A stretch of 64,000 bases of DNA, from assembly GCF_011516655.1 (NCBI RefSeq), contig NZ_WOSV01000002.1, positions 372,001 through 436,000 of the forward strand, in the 5' to 3' direction. Made by a program: the position numbers and the translations under genes. The notes beneath the pieces are model-generated. The model did no database searches. It had not been told where the DNA came from and was given only the letters and a program-made list of their open reading frames with translations. This DNA comes from Acetobacter thailandicus. GTDB taxonomy: Bacteria > Pseudomonadota > Alphaproteobacteria > Acetobacterales > Acetobacteraceae. This document shows positions 36,343 through 45,092 of the stretch, piece after piece; the first letter of the stretch is position 1, and each line of letters starts with the position of its first letter.

Positions 36343-36993
36343 ATGAACCTGAAGAAAGACGAAAAGACGTGTCTGTTTATTGACGGATCAAGTCTTTATT
36401 CAACCTCCAGAAGTCTTGGTTTCGATATTGATTACAAAAAACTTCTCGATTTTTTTGCTACAAAAACACACGTTGTTCGTGCCTATTATTATGCAGCTAT
36501 TCTCGACACAGAAGATTATTCTCCCCTGAAGCCTCTCACCGACTGGCTCTCATACAACGGATACTTTCTGGTCACCAAAGCTGCGCGCGAATTCACTGAC
36601 AGCACGGGCAAGCGCCGCGTTAAGGGAAACATGGAAATAGAAATCGCTGTCGATATGATGGAGATGGCTCCACATATTGATCATGCGATTCTCTTTACCG
36701 GAGATTCAGACTTCCGCAGAGTTGTTGAGGCCGTTCAGCGCCAGGGCACACGGGTTTCCGTTGTTTCCTCAATGCGCTCAACCCCTCCCCTTATCGGTGA
36801 CGACCTGCGCCGACAGGCTGACCAGTTCCTTGAGCTGGCAACTTTAGGCGCAAGCTTTACACGCCGCAGAGCACCCGAAGCCCAGGCACCACAAATGCCA
36901 TCACCAGCTGCAGCCGCTCCACGCTCTAACGCTCCGATACGCCATCCCGCAGATCAGATGAGCGAACCTGATGAAGGCGATCTTCTCGCCTGA
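36343..36993 (+). CDS. NYN-domain protein (LabA/DUF88 family)
   Basis: A PIN-like, probably RNA-cleaving protein of 216 residues. The NYN domain (about 8-165) shows the metal-binding acidic residues in CLFIDGSSLY (Asp14), GNMEIEIAVDMM, and TGDSDFRRVVEAVQRQG. A low-complexity Ala/Pro-rich tail follows (about 178-216). The ATG at 36343 is preferred because GAGG precedes it; the in-frame ATG at 36325 has no ribosome site. It is a single-gene unit divergent from folK, closed by a 13-bp hairpin. Target RNA is unknown. Confidence 0.88.
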   Translation: MNLKKDEKTCLFIDGSSLYSTSRSLGFDIDYKKLLDFFATKTHVVRAYYYAAILDTEDYSPLKPLTDWLSYNGYFLVTKAAREFTDSTGKRRVKGNMEIEIAVDMMEMAPHIDHAILFTGDSDFRRVVEAVQRQGTRVSVVSSMRSTPPLIGDDLRRQADQFLELATLGASFTRRRAPEAQAPQMPSPAAAAPRSNAPIRHPADQMSEPDEGDLLA

Positions 36994-37027
36994 AATCATT
37001 GCTGTTTTCATATTTTATACATAGCGT

Positions 37028-37058
37028 AGGAATGTTTATTGCTGTAATAAACATTCCT
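37028..37058 (+). terminator. Hairpin after the NYN gene
   Basis: A perfect 13-bp inverted repeat, AGGAATGTTTATT (37028-37040) and AATAAACATTCCT (37046-37058), with a 5-nt loop, 35 bp past the NYN stop. There is no long T tract, so it may be an RNA-end stabiliser rather than a strong terminator. Confidence 0.6.
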
Positions 37059-37201
37059 GTCAGCATTTAAACTTTTCTGACCAAAAATAAAAAAACCTTC
37101 TTGTGAACACACCCACTCTATTTGTCTGTTTATAAGAAAAACATAAATGCGGACGCTGCCTTTAAACAACGCAGCCGCTCTAAACAGCCGGAGTCTACAG
37201 T

Positions 37202-37897
37202 ATGCCTAAATGTTCTGAGACCAGATCAAACCTGATCTCTCTGCTTCGTGGCGTTGAACACTTCAACTCTGAAGTTTTTCCTGCAAAAGAATCTCTGTTC
37301 TCCGACCTGGCCAGCGGCCAGTCACCCGGCACCCTTTTTATCACCTGCGCAGATAGTCGTATTCATCCCAACCTGATTACTCAGACAGAACCAGGCGATC
37401 TGTTCATTCTGCGTAATATTGGCAATATCGTTCCTGCTTATGGCGAAATGCTCGGAGGCGTCTCCTCTGCCATTGAGTATGCCGTCCTGGGCCTTGGCGT
37501 AAACTCCATCATTATCTGCGGCCATTCTGACTGCGGCGCCATGAAAGCACTGCTGCCAGCGAACCAGGCCAGCCTGGAAAAAATGCCAACTGTTAAATCA
37601 TGGTTGCGCAATGCTGAAGCAGCTGCAGCAGCGGCTCTGAACGATTTTACAGCTGAAGATGCCGGTCCTGCAATCGTAAGGTCACTGGCAGAGCATAATG
37701 TCCTGCTTCAGCTGGCACATCTGCGCACACACCCAGCGGTCGCAGCAAAACTTGCACGTAACACCCTGACTCTTCAGGGCTGGTTTTATGATATCGGGTC
37801 AGGCGAAGTCAGCATCCTTGATGAAAAAACACGCCGGACAACCTCTGTAGCCGAGGCCCTTAAAGAGCTTGAGCTCTCAGCCGAGACACAGGCCTGA
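37202..37897 (+). CDS. can: Beta-class carbonic anhydrase
   Basis: It interconverts CO2 and bicarbonate for carboxylation reactions. The zinc ligands are visible: Cys49 in TCADSRIHP with the Asp51/Arg53 dyad, and His108 and Cys111 in ICGHSDCGAM. The length of 231 is usual. GGAG precedes the ATG at good distance. The 208-bp leader contains a small hairpin (GCTGC at 37155-37159 with GCAGC at 37171-37175). A strong terminator follows after 29 bp, so it is a single-gene unit. Confidence 0.95.
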   Translation: MPKCSETRSNLISLLRGVEHFNSEVFPAKESLFSDLASGQSPGTLFITCADSRIHPNLITQTEPGDLFILRNIGNIVPAYGEMLGGVSSAIEYAVLGLGVNSIIICGHSDCGAMKALLPANQASLEKMPTVKSWLRNAEAAAAAALNDFTAEDAGPAIVRSLAEHNVLLQLAHLRTHPAVAAKLARNTLTLQGWFYDIGSGEVSILDEKTRRTTSVAEALKELELSAETQA

Positions 37898-37926
37898 ACG
37901 CCCTCTGCGCTGAAGCAGACGAGAAT

Positions 37927-37963
37927 AATGCCCGCCACTCCTCACCTGTGGCGGGCATTTTTT
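37927..37963 (+). terminator. Intrinsic terminator of can, abutting the next start codon
   Basis: A 12-bp stem, AATGCCCGCCAC with GTGGCGGGCATT, a 9-nt loop and a T7 tract. It ends at 37963, and the ATG of the following gene is at 37964-37966. Confidence 0.88.
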
Positions 37964-38842
37964 ATGCCCGCACGTGGCCGCCTCTGTCATGCAATGGCCC
38001 TTTGCTTAATCAGCCCGCTACTCATAACGCGACCATGTTTAGCCGAAACGCAGCTTAAAATAGCGACATGGAACATGGACTGGCTCATCAATGAAACCTC
38101 TCCCCAGGCTCAGACTGCCCCGCCCGACATTCCTCATCGCACGCCAGATGATTTTTATGCTCTGTCAGATTATGCACAGCATCTCAACGCAGATATTATC
38201 GCTTTTCAGGAAACCGATAATAAAGATACCGCAACCAGGGTTTTTTCTGAATTACGCTACACTATTCTTATGACGCACGATGATATTCTGCAGCGTACTG
38301 GTATAGCTTTAAATAAAAATCTTCACATAACCCGCCACCCTGACCTGACGGAGTTAAGCACAGCAGGCGTAAACACCCGGCACCTGCTGCGAAGCGGGCT
38401 GGATATTACAGTACAAAGCGATCATTCTGCCCTGCGCTTACTGGTTATCCACCTGAAAGCAGGGTGCTCATATTACCCGATGACTGAAAAAAAACACAGC
38501 TGCCCGACACTCATCAAACAATTCTCCATTTTACAGAAATGGATAGCGCAGCGACAGGCCAGCCATGAAGCCTTTCTTATTCTGGGTGACTTTAACCGCC
38601 GCCTGACAAAAGCAGATCCGTTATTTCTCAAACTTTCACAGTCAGGGCCCCTGATGCTGACAACATCAGGTTTTGCAACCCCCTGCGATGGAGGAAGATA
38701 TTTTATTGATCATCTGATCGCCGGTGGAGATGCTATATCCTGGATTGCGCCAGGAAGCCTGAAGGTCATGCTTTATAAACCCGACGAACAGGCCCTGACA
38801 TCTGATCACTGCCCCGTCTCAGTAAAGCTTATAATGCCATAA
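37964..38842 (+). CDS. Exported endonuclease/exonuclease/phosphatase-fold protein
   Basis: A 292-residue predicted periplasmic or secreted hydrolase of the EEP (DNase I-like) superfamily. The signal peptide (ALCLISPLLITRPCLAET, cleavage after CLA) is followed by EEP motifs: IATWNMDWLI, FQETDN, HLKAGC, LGDFNRRL and the C-terminal SDHCPVS, giving a complete metal and catalytic His/Asp set. The substrate could be nucleic acid or a phosphoester. The start is uncertain: ATG 37964 directly follows a terminator, while an in-frame ATG at 37928 lies inside its stem with GAGA before it. Either keeps the signal peptide. Confidence 0.82.
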   Translation: MPARGRLCHAMALCLISPLLITRPCLAETQLKIATWNMDWLINETSPQAQTAPPDIPHRTPDDFYALSDYAQHLNADIIAFQETDNKDTATRVFSELRYTILMTHDDILQRTGIALNKNLHITRHPDLTELSTAGVNTRHLLRSGLDITVQSDHSALRLLVIHLKAGCSYYPMTEKKHSCPTLIKQFSILQKWIAQRQASHEAFLILGDFNRRLTKADPLFLKLSQSGPLMLTTSGFATPCDGGRYFIDHLIAGGDAISWIAPGSLKVMLYKPDEQALTSDHCPVSVKLIMP

Positions 38843-38843
38843 A

Positions 38844-38873
38844 AAAACCACCCCTTTCACAAGGAGTGGTTTT
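38844..38873. terminator. Bidirectional terminator between EEP gene and rhlE
   Basis: AAAACCACCCCTT and AAGGAGTGGTTTT pair with one mismatch around a 4-nt loop; A and T runs flank both sides, as expected between convergent genes. Confidence 0.8.
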
Positions 38874-38904
38874 CAAATTTTTAAGTCACGGTGTCACAGA
38901 AAAA

Positions 38905-40221
38905 TCAGCTGACACCAGCAGCCTGACGCTGCCCGCGGCCACCATAGCGACGCTGTCCGGATGCCCCTGCATCAGAACGATGGTTCGTCGGACGACGGGC
39001 ACCACCACCATTACGTGACGGACCACCCCGGCCACGACCACCCCCACCAAGGACAGGAGGACGCATGGTAGAAGCCTCAGCTTCTTCAGAGTGCCACGGA
39101 TGATCACGCACAACCGGCACCGGCTTGCCAATTGTTTTTTCTATATCACGCAGCCAGGCACGCTGCTCTGCATCACAGAATGAAAGAGCCCAGCCTTCAC
39201 GCCCGGCACGCGCTGTACGGCCGATACGGTGCACATAGCTTTCAGGAATATTAGGCAGATCATAATTGAAAACGTGGCTGACTTCATCCACGTCGATACC
39301 GCGCGCTGCAATATCCGTTGCAACCAGCACCTGCACTGCACCACTACGGAAACCCTTCATAGCCCGCTCACGCGCACCCTGAGATTTGTTACCGTGTATT
39401 GCTTCTGAGCTGATGCCATATTTATTAAGAAACTCAGAAACTTTATTGGCTTCGTGCTTCATCAGCGTAAAGACAACCGCACGCACCACCTTAGGTGACT
39501 TGACCAGCTCAAGCAAAGCCTCGCGCTTATCATCGCCATTGATAAACATAACAGCCTGCTGAATACGATCAACCGTACTTGAAGGAGGCGTAACCTCTGC
39601 TTTAGCAGGGTTATTCAGCAATGAACCTGCAAGATCAGAAATGCTGCGCGGCATTGTTGCAGAGAACAGAAGCGTCTGCCTCTTTTCTGGCAGATACGTC
39701 ATGATACGACGGATATCACGGACAAAGCCCATATCGAGCATACGGTCAGCTTCGTCGAGCACCAGAACTTCCAGCGCAGACAGGTCAATATGACCCTGGC
39801 CGATCAGATCAAGCAGACGACCAGGAGCTGCGACCAGCACATCAACCCCACGGCGCATGACCTCAACCTGACGCCCCTGACCAACACCGCCAAACACAAC
39901 AGCCTGAGAGCATTTCATATAACGTGAATAGGCTTTAAAGCTGTCACTGATCTGAGAAACCAGCTCACGCGTTGGCGCCAGAACCAGAACCCGGGCCTGC
40001 CTGGACTGAGACTGCTTTGGGTTTTTGTGAAGATATTCAAGGATAGGTAGCGAAAAGGCTGCTGTTTTACCCGTACCGGTCTGAGCGAGCCCGAGAAGAT
40101 CGCGCCCCTGCAAAAGATAAGGGATAGACTGCGCCTGAATAGGGGTAGGTTTATCGTAACCCTCGTCAGCCAGAGCCTTCAGTATAGGCGTTGCAAGTTG
40201 CAGATCAGAAAAAGTAGTCAT
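38905..40221 (-). CDS. rhlE: DEAD-box RNA helicase, RhlE type
   Basis: An ATP-dependent RNA unwinder acting in ribosome assembly or RNA decay. All core motifs are present: Q motif (KPTPIQAQSIP), AQTGTGKT, PTREL, VLDEADRML, SAT, and HRIGRTARAG in the second RecA domain. The C-terminal tail (from about 375) is rich in Gly and Arg (GGGGRGRGGPSRNGGGARRP), typical of RhlE RNA-binding tails. The start is the ATG at 40221, with GAGGGA ten bases upstream; a TTG three codons earlier is possible. A long AT-rich leader with an 8-bp hairpin lies upstream. Confidence 0.93.
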   Translation of the reverse strand: MTTFSDLQLATPILKALADEGYDKPTPIQAQSIPYLLQGRDLLGLAQTGTGKTAAFSLPILEYLHKNPKQSQSRQARVLVLAPTRELVSQISDSFKAYSRYMKCSQAVVFGGVGQGRQVEVMRRGVDVLVAAPGRLLDLIGQGHIDLSALEVLVLDEADRMLDMGFVRDIRRIMTYLPEKRQTLLFSATMPRSISDLAGSLLNNPAKAEVTPPSSTVDRIQQAVMFINGDDKREALLELVKSPKVVRAVVFTLMKHEANKVSEFLNKYGISSEAIHGNKSQGARERAMKGFRSGAVQVLVATDIAARGIDVDEVSHVFNYDLPNIPESYVHRIGRTARAGREGWALSFCDAEQRAWLRDIEKTIGKPVPVVRDHPWHSEEAEASTMRPPVLGGGGRGRGGPSRNGGGARRPTNHRSDAGASGQRRYGGRGQRQAAGVS

Positions 40222-40366
40222 CAGAGTCAAATCCCTCTGTGCTGTCTGAATAACAATGTTAGTCAGCTTTTCAGCAGCACCACTTTCTTCAGATGATACG
40301 TCCAGTAACGATCAACTCTCTGACCAGCACGCATCAACGAAGGCTTTTAATAAAAAATTAGCGCAA

Positions 40367-40397
40367 CAGTTAATGATTTAATTAAAATGATTAACTG
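40367..40397 (-). promoter_or_regulatory. Inverted repeat in the rhlE leader
   Basis: A perfect 8-bp repeat, CAGTTAAT (40367-40374) and ATTAACTG (40390-40397), around a 15-nt AT-rich centre that is itself nearly palindromic (TTTAATTAAA). It lies about 150 bp upstream of rhlE and could be a leader hairpin or a dimeric regulator site. Confidence 0.3.
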
Positions 40398-40782
40398 CGC
40401 CTCCTTCCCCATGATATAAGGGGATTTTCTGGCTCCTGCAAGCAGACAGTACCATTATGGTCCTAACTGGAAGTGCCATCAGACCTTCCAGATTACAGTT
40501 TCATATAAGTTACAGCTTATCGTATAATTCTTGTTTTCTTATTGATATAAAATACTTTTCTAATTTCTTTTCCCGTAACATTACTTAACAGAAATACAAT
40601 ACTACCCACTTAAATTTAATAAAATTTAATATAATATAAGAGATTTTCGTAAATATTACTGACAAACAATAAAAACTATAAAAATAAAATAAATTAATAA
40701 AATTATAAGCAATTATTGTCCATCATACTGAACAATAAATATTCTTTTATTGTGATAAAAAATATTGTTTTTAACAAAAAAT

Positions 40783-40818
40783 AAAAAATCTCCATAAAAA
40801 GTTTTCATAGAGATTTTT
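40783..40818 (-). terminator. Terminator of the aminotransferase operon
   Basis: AAAAAATCTC (40783-40792) and GAGATTTTT (40810-40818) form a stem with a T run on the minus strand, about 45 bp after the stop codon of the gene ending at 40864. Confidence 0.7.
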
Positions 40819-40863
40819 AATGATTTTTTAACTTCATAATACTCTTCTGTATAAACCTGTACT

Positions 40864-42069
40864 TCAATGACAATTTTTTACAAACTCTCGAATTCGTGAG
40901 CAGGCATCCTCCAGAATCACCTCACTCGTCGCACAGGAAAGTCGCAGATAAGGAGCCAGACCAAAAGCCGAACCAGGCACTGTTGCAACATGGGCCTCTT
41001 CAAGTAAGGCGATCGCAAAGTCACGGTCCGTCTCAAGCAGCCTTCCTGCTGCAGTTTTACGCCCCAGACAACCAGCTATACCCGGATAGGCATAAAAAGC
41101 CCCTTCAGGCATTGCACAGGTCACACCTGGTATTTGTCTTAACGCCTCAACAACCATCGTGCGGCGCCGGCTATATGTTTTTGCCATATGCTGCACAAGA
41201 TCAGCCGGACCATCAAGAGCCGCTGCGGCAGCTGCCTGCGCTATAGCGCAGACACCTGAGGTTGCATTCCCCTGCACGGCAGACATCGCTGCAATTAATG
41301 CCTGCGGACCGCCAGCAAACCCGACACGCCAGCCGGTCATAGCATAGGCTTTTGAAACCCCGTTAAGAGTAACAACCCGCTCTTTCAGATCAGGGGCCAC
41401 TGCCGCGATAGAGTATGACTGCATACCGTCAAAAACGAGATGCTCATAAATCTCATCAGATAAAATCCAGACATCAGGATAGCGCCGCAGCACTTCGGCT
41501 ATTTCTTCCATATCCTGACGGGAACAGACTGCCCCGGTCGGATTATTAGGAAAATTCAGCACAACCCAGCGCGTGCGCGAGGTCATTACACGTGAAAGCT
41601 CGGCAGCTTTGAGGCGAAAACCATCCTCTTCATGACACCGGGCATAAACCGGCGCTGCCCCGAACATGCTGGCAATAAGAGGGTAACTGACCCAGTAAGG
41701 AACGGGCACAACGACCTCATCCCCCTCATTAAGGGTCGCCATAAAAGCATTAAAAATAACCTGCTTGCCACCATTTGAGACCATAATCTCAGAAGGCTGA
41801 TAAATCAGATTATTTTCACGGCCGAACTTACGGGCGACAGCCGCCTTCAAAGCTGGTGTACCATCAACCGGCGGATATTTCGTCTGGCCGTTAAGAGCGG
41901 CCTGATGCGCAGCCTCAACCACGGCCGGAGGCGTTGCAAAATCGGGCTCGCCCAGAGCAAGAGAAATAATCTCCTGCCCTTCTGCCCGTAACGCACGGGC
42001 ACGGCGTGCCATTTCTATCGTCGCAGGCGGCGGCAGTGTCTGCAGCCTGCGTGAAAAATGTCCTGCCAT
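40864..42069 (-). CDS. Class I aminotransferase, aspartate type (copy 1)
   Basis: A PLP-dependent aminotransferase of fold type I, most like subgroup Ib aspartate/prephenate aminotransferases. It shows SLALGEPDFATPP, NFPNNPTGAV, SDEIYEHLVFDG and the PLP lysine in NGVSKAYAMTGWRVGFAGG. The length is 401. It begins three bases after the stop of a closely related aminotransferase and shares the whole family pattern with it; differences include DEIY here versus DDIY in copy 2. Substrate (aspartate, prephenate or another amino acid) cannot be fixed by eye. Confidence 0.88.
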   Translation of the reverse strand: MAGHFSRRLQTLPPPATIEMARRARALRAEGQEIISLALGEPDFATPPAVVEAAHQAALNGQTKYPPVDGTPALKAAVARKFGRENNLIYQPSEIMVSNGGKQVIFNAFMATLNEGDEVVVPVPYWVSYPLIASMFGAAPVYARCHEEDGFRLKAAELSRVMTSRTRWVVLNFPNNPTGAVCSRQDMEEIAEVLRRYPDVWILSDEIYEHLVFDGMQSYSIAAVAPDLKERVVTLNGVSKAYAMTGWRVGFAGGPQALIAAMSAVQGNATSGVCAIAQAAAAAALDGPADLVQHMAKTYSRRRTMVVEALRQIPGVTCAMPEGAFYAYPGIAGCLGRKTAAGRLLETDRDFAIALLEEAHVATVPGSAFGLAPYLRLSCATSEVILEDACSRIREFVKNCH

Positions 42070-42072
42070 CGT

Positions 42073-43275
42073 TTAACGCAGACCGTTACAGAAATTTTCA
42101 ATGCGCTCACAGGCTTTACGCAGGCTTTCTGTATCCGTTGCATAAGAAAGGCGCATATAGCCAGGATACATAAAGGCCGAGCCATGCACAGCCGCTACAC
42201 CTTCTTCTTCAAGCAGGGCTGTCACAAAATCTTCGTCAGTCTTCAGCACAACACCGCTGCGTGATGTTTTGCCAAGACATTTCTCAACAGATGGGAACAC
42301 GTAAAACGCACCGGAAGGCATATCACATTCCAGGCCATTACACTGATTAATCCTGGAGACGACAAAATTACGGCGCTCTTCATAAATTTTGACCATATCC
42401 GCAATAAAATCCTGCGGACCCTGCAGAGCTTCAACAGCTGCGGCCTGGGCGATAGAACAGGTGTTGCCTGTTGACTGCCCCTGCAGTTTGTTCATCGCTT
42501 TTGTCAGCTCGACAGGCGCGCCAGAAAAACCAATCCGCCAGCCGGTCATGGCATAGGCTTTTGAAACCCCGTTCATTGTCACGGTGCGTGAACGCAGGCG
42601 GGGTTCGACCTCAACAAAAGTTGCAGGTTTAAACCCGTCATAAACCAGCTTTGCATAAATATCGTCAGTGAAAACCCATACGTGCGGATGCTCTAACAGC
42701 ACATCACACAGCGGACGCAGCTCTTCAGCCGAGTAGCTGGCACCTGTCGGATTGCACGGAGAGTTAAGGAACAGCCATTTTGTACGAGGTGTAATAGCAG
42801 CCCTGAGTTCATCAGCTGTCAGCTTAAACCCGTTCTCGCGCTTACAGTGCACAATAACAGGCACGCCCTCAGCCAGAGTGACGATATCGGGATAAGAAAC
42901 CCAGCATGGAGCAGGAATAACCGTCTCATCACCTGGATTGAGAGAAGCCATCATCGCATTATAAATAATCTGCTTACCGCCGGTTGAAACCAGAATCTCA
43001 TCCGCCGTGTAATCCAGCCCGCTATCCAGGCGAAAGCGTTCAGCAACGGCCTTACGCAGCTCCGGCGTGCCAGCAACATCGGTATATTGAGTCTGCCCGT
43101 TTTCAATGGCTCTGGCAGCAGCCTTACCAATATTATCAGGAGTTCTGAAGTCAGGCTCTCCTGCAGAGAGGCTGATAATATCACGGCCGGATGCTTTAAG
43201 AGCACGGGCCTTAGCGGAAATAACTACCGTCTGGCTTGGGCTAATTCTGTTCAGACGATCAGCGACAATACTCAT
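42073..43275 (-). CDS. Class I aminotransferase, aspartate type (copy 2)
   Basis: A PLP-dependent aminotransferase of the same subgroup as the next gene, about 400 residues. Motifs are SLSAGEPDFRTPDN, NSPCNPTGAS, TDDIYAKLVYDG and NGVSKAYAMTGWRIGFSG. The start is the ATG at 43275 (MSIVADRLNRISPSQT), with GGAAA before it; the frame extends 19 codons further without support. The two genes form a tandem, apparently cotranscribed pair ending in the terminator at 40783-40818. This copy more closely resembles the common alphaproteobacterial AspC in its N terminus. Confidence 0.88.
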   Translation of the reverse strand: MSIVADRLNRISPSQTVVISAKARALKASGRDIISLSAGEPDFRTPDNIGKAAARAIENGQTQYTDVAGTPELRKAVAERFRLDSGLDYTADEILVSTGGKQIIYNAMMASLNPGDETVIPAPCWVSYPDIVTLAEGVPVIVHCKRENGFKLTADELRAAITPRTKWLFLNSPCNPTGASYSAEELRPLCDVLLEHPHVWVFTDDIYAKLVYDGFKPATFVEVEPRLRSRTVTMNGVSKAYAMTGWRIGFSGAPVELTKAMNKLQGQSTGNTCSIAQAAAVEALQGPQDFIADMVKIYEERRNFVVSRINQCNGLECDMPSGAFYVFPSVEKCLGKTSRSGVVLKTDEDFVTALLEEEGVAAVHGSAFMYPGYMRLSYATDTESLRKACERIENFCNGLR

Positions 43276-43471
43276 GGTTTCCACAGTTCCTGACACAGTT
43301 GATATGGCTGGCATCTTCCGACCAGTCCACACGAAATTTGTCTGTTGTCTTTCTCAGACTCCGCCGGGCAAAAAAACTTCGGCGGCGGGATCATACAGAA
43401 GAAAAATATCCTGCCATCTCTTTTTCTTATAGTTGAGCGAAAACTCCTGTCATTTTTATGATATCACCAGC

Positions 43472-44317
43472 TCAGAAGCCTGCTGCACGCATAACTTCCT
43501 CTTTGCACATACCAGCCTCGCGCATAGCGCGTACCGACCGGGCGTTATCACGTTTTGACAGCCGCCTGCCATCTGCACCGCAGAGCAAAGGGTGAAATGT
43601 GTAATGCGGGCGGGGCCAGCCCATCAGATTCTGCAAAAGGCAGTGCAGGTCTGTAGCAGGGCGCAGATCCTCCCCGCGTGTGACAAGGGTAATACCCTGC
43701 TTTGCATCATCATGCGTCACACACAGATGATAAGATGCGGGAATATCCCTCCGGGCCAGCACGACATCACCAAACAAAGCCGGCCAGCACTGCACCCGCC
43801 GTCCCTCTGGTGTGTTGTAATAAAGGCTTTCGGCACCCCCGGCACATTCGAGTGCACGCTGCATATTCAGGCGCAGCACATGGGGCCTGCCCCGGGCAAG
43901 CAGCTCTTCACGCCGCGCTGCGGGCAGGCTGCGACAACGCCCCGGATAAAGAAGGCTGCCATCAGGTGCAGCATGCGGCGCTGAGAAAATAGCGGCACTC
44001 TCGCGCGCAATGTCAGAACGGGTGCAAAAACAGGGGTAAAGAACTCCCATCTGCTCAAGAATATCCAGGGTCTGCCTGTACTCGGCCAGGCAGGCAGACT
44101 GATAAAGAACCGGGGCATCAGAAAACAGACCAAGCCATGCGAGGTCCTCAAGCAGCTGCCTGGCATATTCAGGCCTGCAACGCTGAGGGTCGATATCCTC
44201 CATTCTGATAAGCCAGCGCCCGCCAGGGCGGGCATAAGACAGCCCCGACATGGCCGATGCCACATGCCCCAGATGCAGCACCCCTGTCGGACTCGGAGCA
44301 AAGCGCGTAACCCACAT
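43472..44317 (-). CDS. gluQ: Glutamyl-Q tRNA(Asp) synthetase
   Basis: A truncated glutamyl-tRNA synthetase paralogue that attaches glutamate to queuosine-34 of tRNA-Asp. The catalytic domain alone is present: HLGH (15-18) for HIGH and RLSKRDNAR for KMSKS. There is no anticodon-binding domain, so the 281-residue length fits GluQRS. CFC after LYPCF and a downstream Cys in PGRCRS fit the zinc site. It stands alone, divergent from the HNH gene. Confidence 0.93.
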   Translation of the reverse strand: MWVTRFAPSPTGVLHLGHVASAMSGLSYARPGGRWLIRMEDIDPQRCRPEYARQLLEDLAWLGLFSDAPVLYQSACLAEYRQTLDILEQMGVLYPCFCTRSDIARESAAIFSAPHAAPDGSLLYPGRCRSLPAARREELLARGRPHVLRLNMQRALECAGGAESLYYNTPEGRRVQCWPALFGDVVLARRDIPASYHLCVTHDDAKQGITLVTRGEDLRPATDLHCLLQNLMGWPRPHYTFHPLLCGADGRRLSKRDNARSVRAMREAGMCKEEVMRAAGF

Positions 44318-44521
44318 TGTTTCTGCTCCCGCTCAGGTTACAAAACCCTTGTAAAAATTACCGTTTCATGACGAACCCGCGCTTTATCTTGCTGCCCTTC
44401 ATACAATCTGCAATAGTCAGCGGGCTTATTCATCTCGACGACGTGCTTCCCGCAGACGTAATGGTCAGAGTATAACGCCCGCTGCGAAGCCGCTCCCTCG
44501 TAAGAGTAAAGGAGGATCGGT

Positions 44522-45085
44522 GTGGCTGACGGCAGCTTGCTGAATTTCCCGGCTTTAGTGCTGAATGCGGACTTTCGACCACTTTCTTACTTCCCCCTCT
44601 CTCTCTGGTCCTGGCAGGATACGGTTAAGGCGGTCTTTCTCGACCGGGTCTCCGTACTCAATGAGTATGACCAGGAAGTACGCTCGCCTCAGGTCTCCCT
44701 GCGTCTGCCAAGTGTGATTGCACTGAAAGACTACATCCCCGCAGCGCGCAGGCCGGCATTCACCCGCTTTAATGTTTTTCTGCGTGATAATTTTTCATGC
44801 CAGTACTGCGACGACCAGTTTCCCGCACACGACCTGACCTTTGACCACGTGATTCCACGCTGCAAGGGAGGGCGCACCACATGGGAAAATGTTGTGACAG
44901 CCTGCGGTGTGTGCAATCTGAAAAAAGGGCCGCACCTGCCAGAAAAAATCAACATGCATCCCCGTCGCCGGCCAGACCAGCCCACATCATGGCAGTTGCA
45001 GGAAAACGGGCGTGCCTTCCCGCCAAACCATCTTCATGAAAGCTGGCGTGACTACCTTTACTGGGATACAGAGCTGGAAAACTGA
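44522..45085 (+). CDS. HNH endonuclease family protein
   Basis: A 187-residue protein with a C-terminal HNH nuclease domain: zinc-binding Cys pairs CQYC and CGVC flank the active-site DHVIPRCKGGRTTWENVV. The N-terminal half (LVLNADFRPLSYFPLSLWSW) is the conserved extension of a widespread chromosomal HNH family; these proteins are housekeeping genes of unknown role rather than obvious mobile nucleases. The start is GTG at 44522, with GGAGG six bases upstream. It converges on a small lipoprotein gene. Confidence 0.9.
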   Translation: MADGSLLNFPALVLNADFRPLSYFPLSLWSWQDTVKAVFLDRVSVLNEYDQEVRSPQVSLRLPSVIALKDYIPAARRPAFTRFNVFLRDNFSCQYCDDQFPAHDLTFDHVIPRCKGGRTTWENVVTACGVCNLKKGPHLPEKINMHPRRRPDQPTSWQLQENGRAFPPNHLHESWRDYLYWDTELEN

Positions 45086-45092
45086 AACACGG

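Larger units (their letters stand above)
40231..40863. other. AT-rich spacer between rhlE and the aminotransferases
   Basis: This gap of about 630 bp has no convincing gene. Its right half (about 40500-40860) is extremely AT-rich, with long A/T runs. It contains the terminator of the aminotransferase operon (40783-40818), a perfect ACAATAAA/TTTATTGT hairpin (40732-40753), and, on the rhlE side, a hairpin at 40367-40397. No DnaA-box cluster, tRNA or repeat array was seen. Confidence 0.6.

Noticed and set aside
40540-40860. Possible replication origin in the AT-rich gap
   Set aside because: No cluster of DnaA boxes (TTATCCACA-like), no dnaA, gidA or parAB neighbours, and no strand switch in gene orientation typical of an origin at this point.
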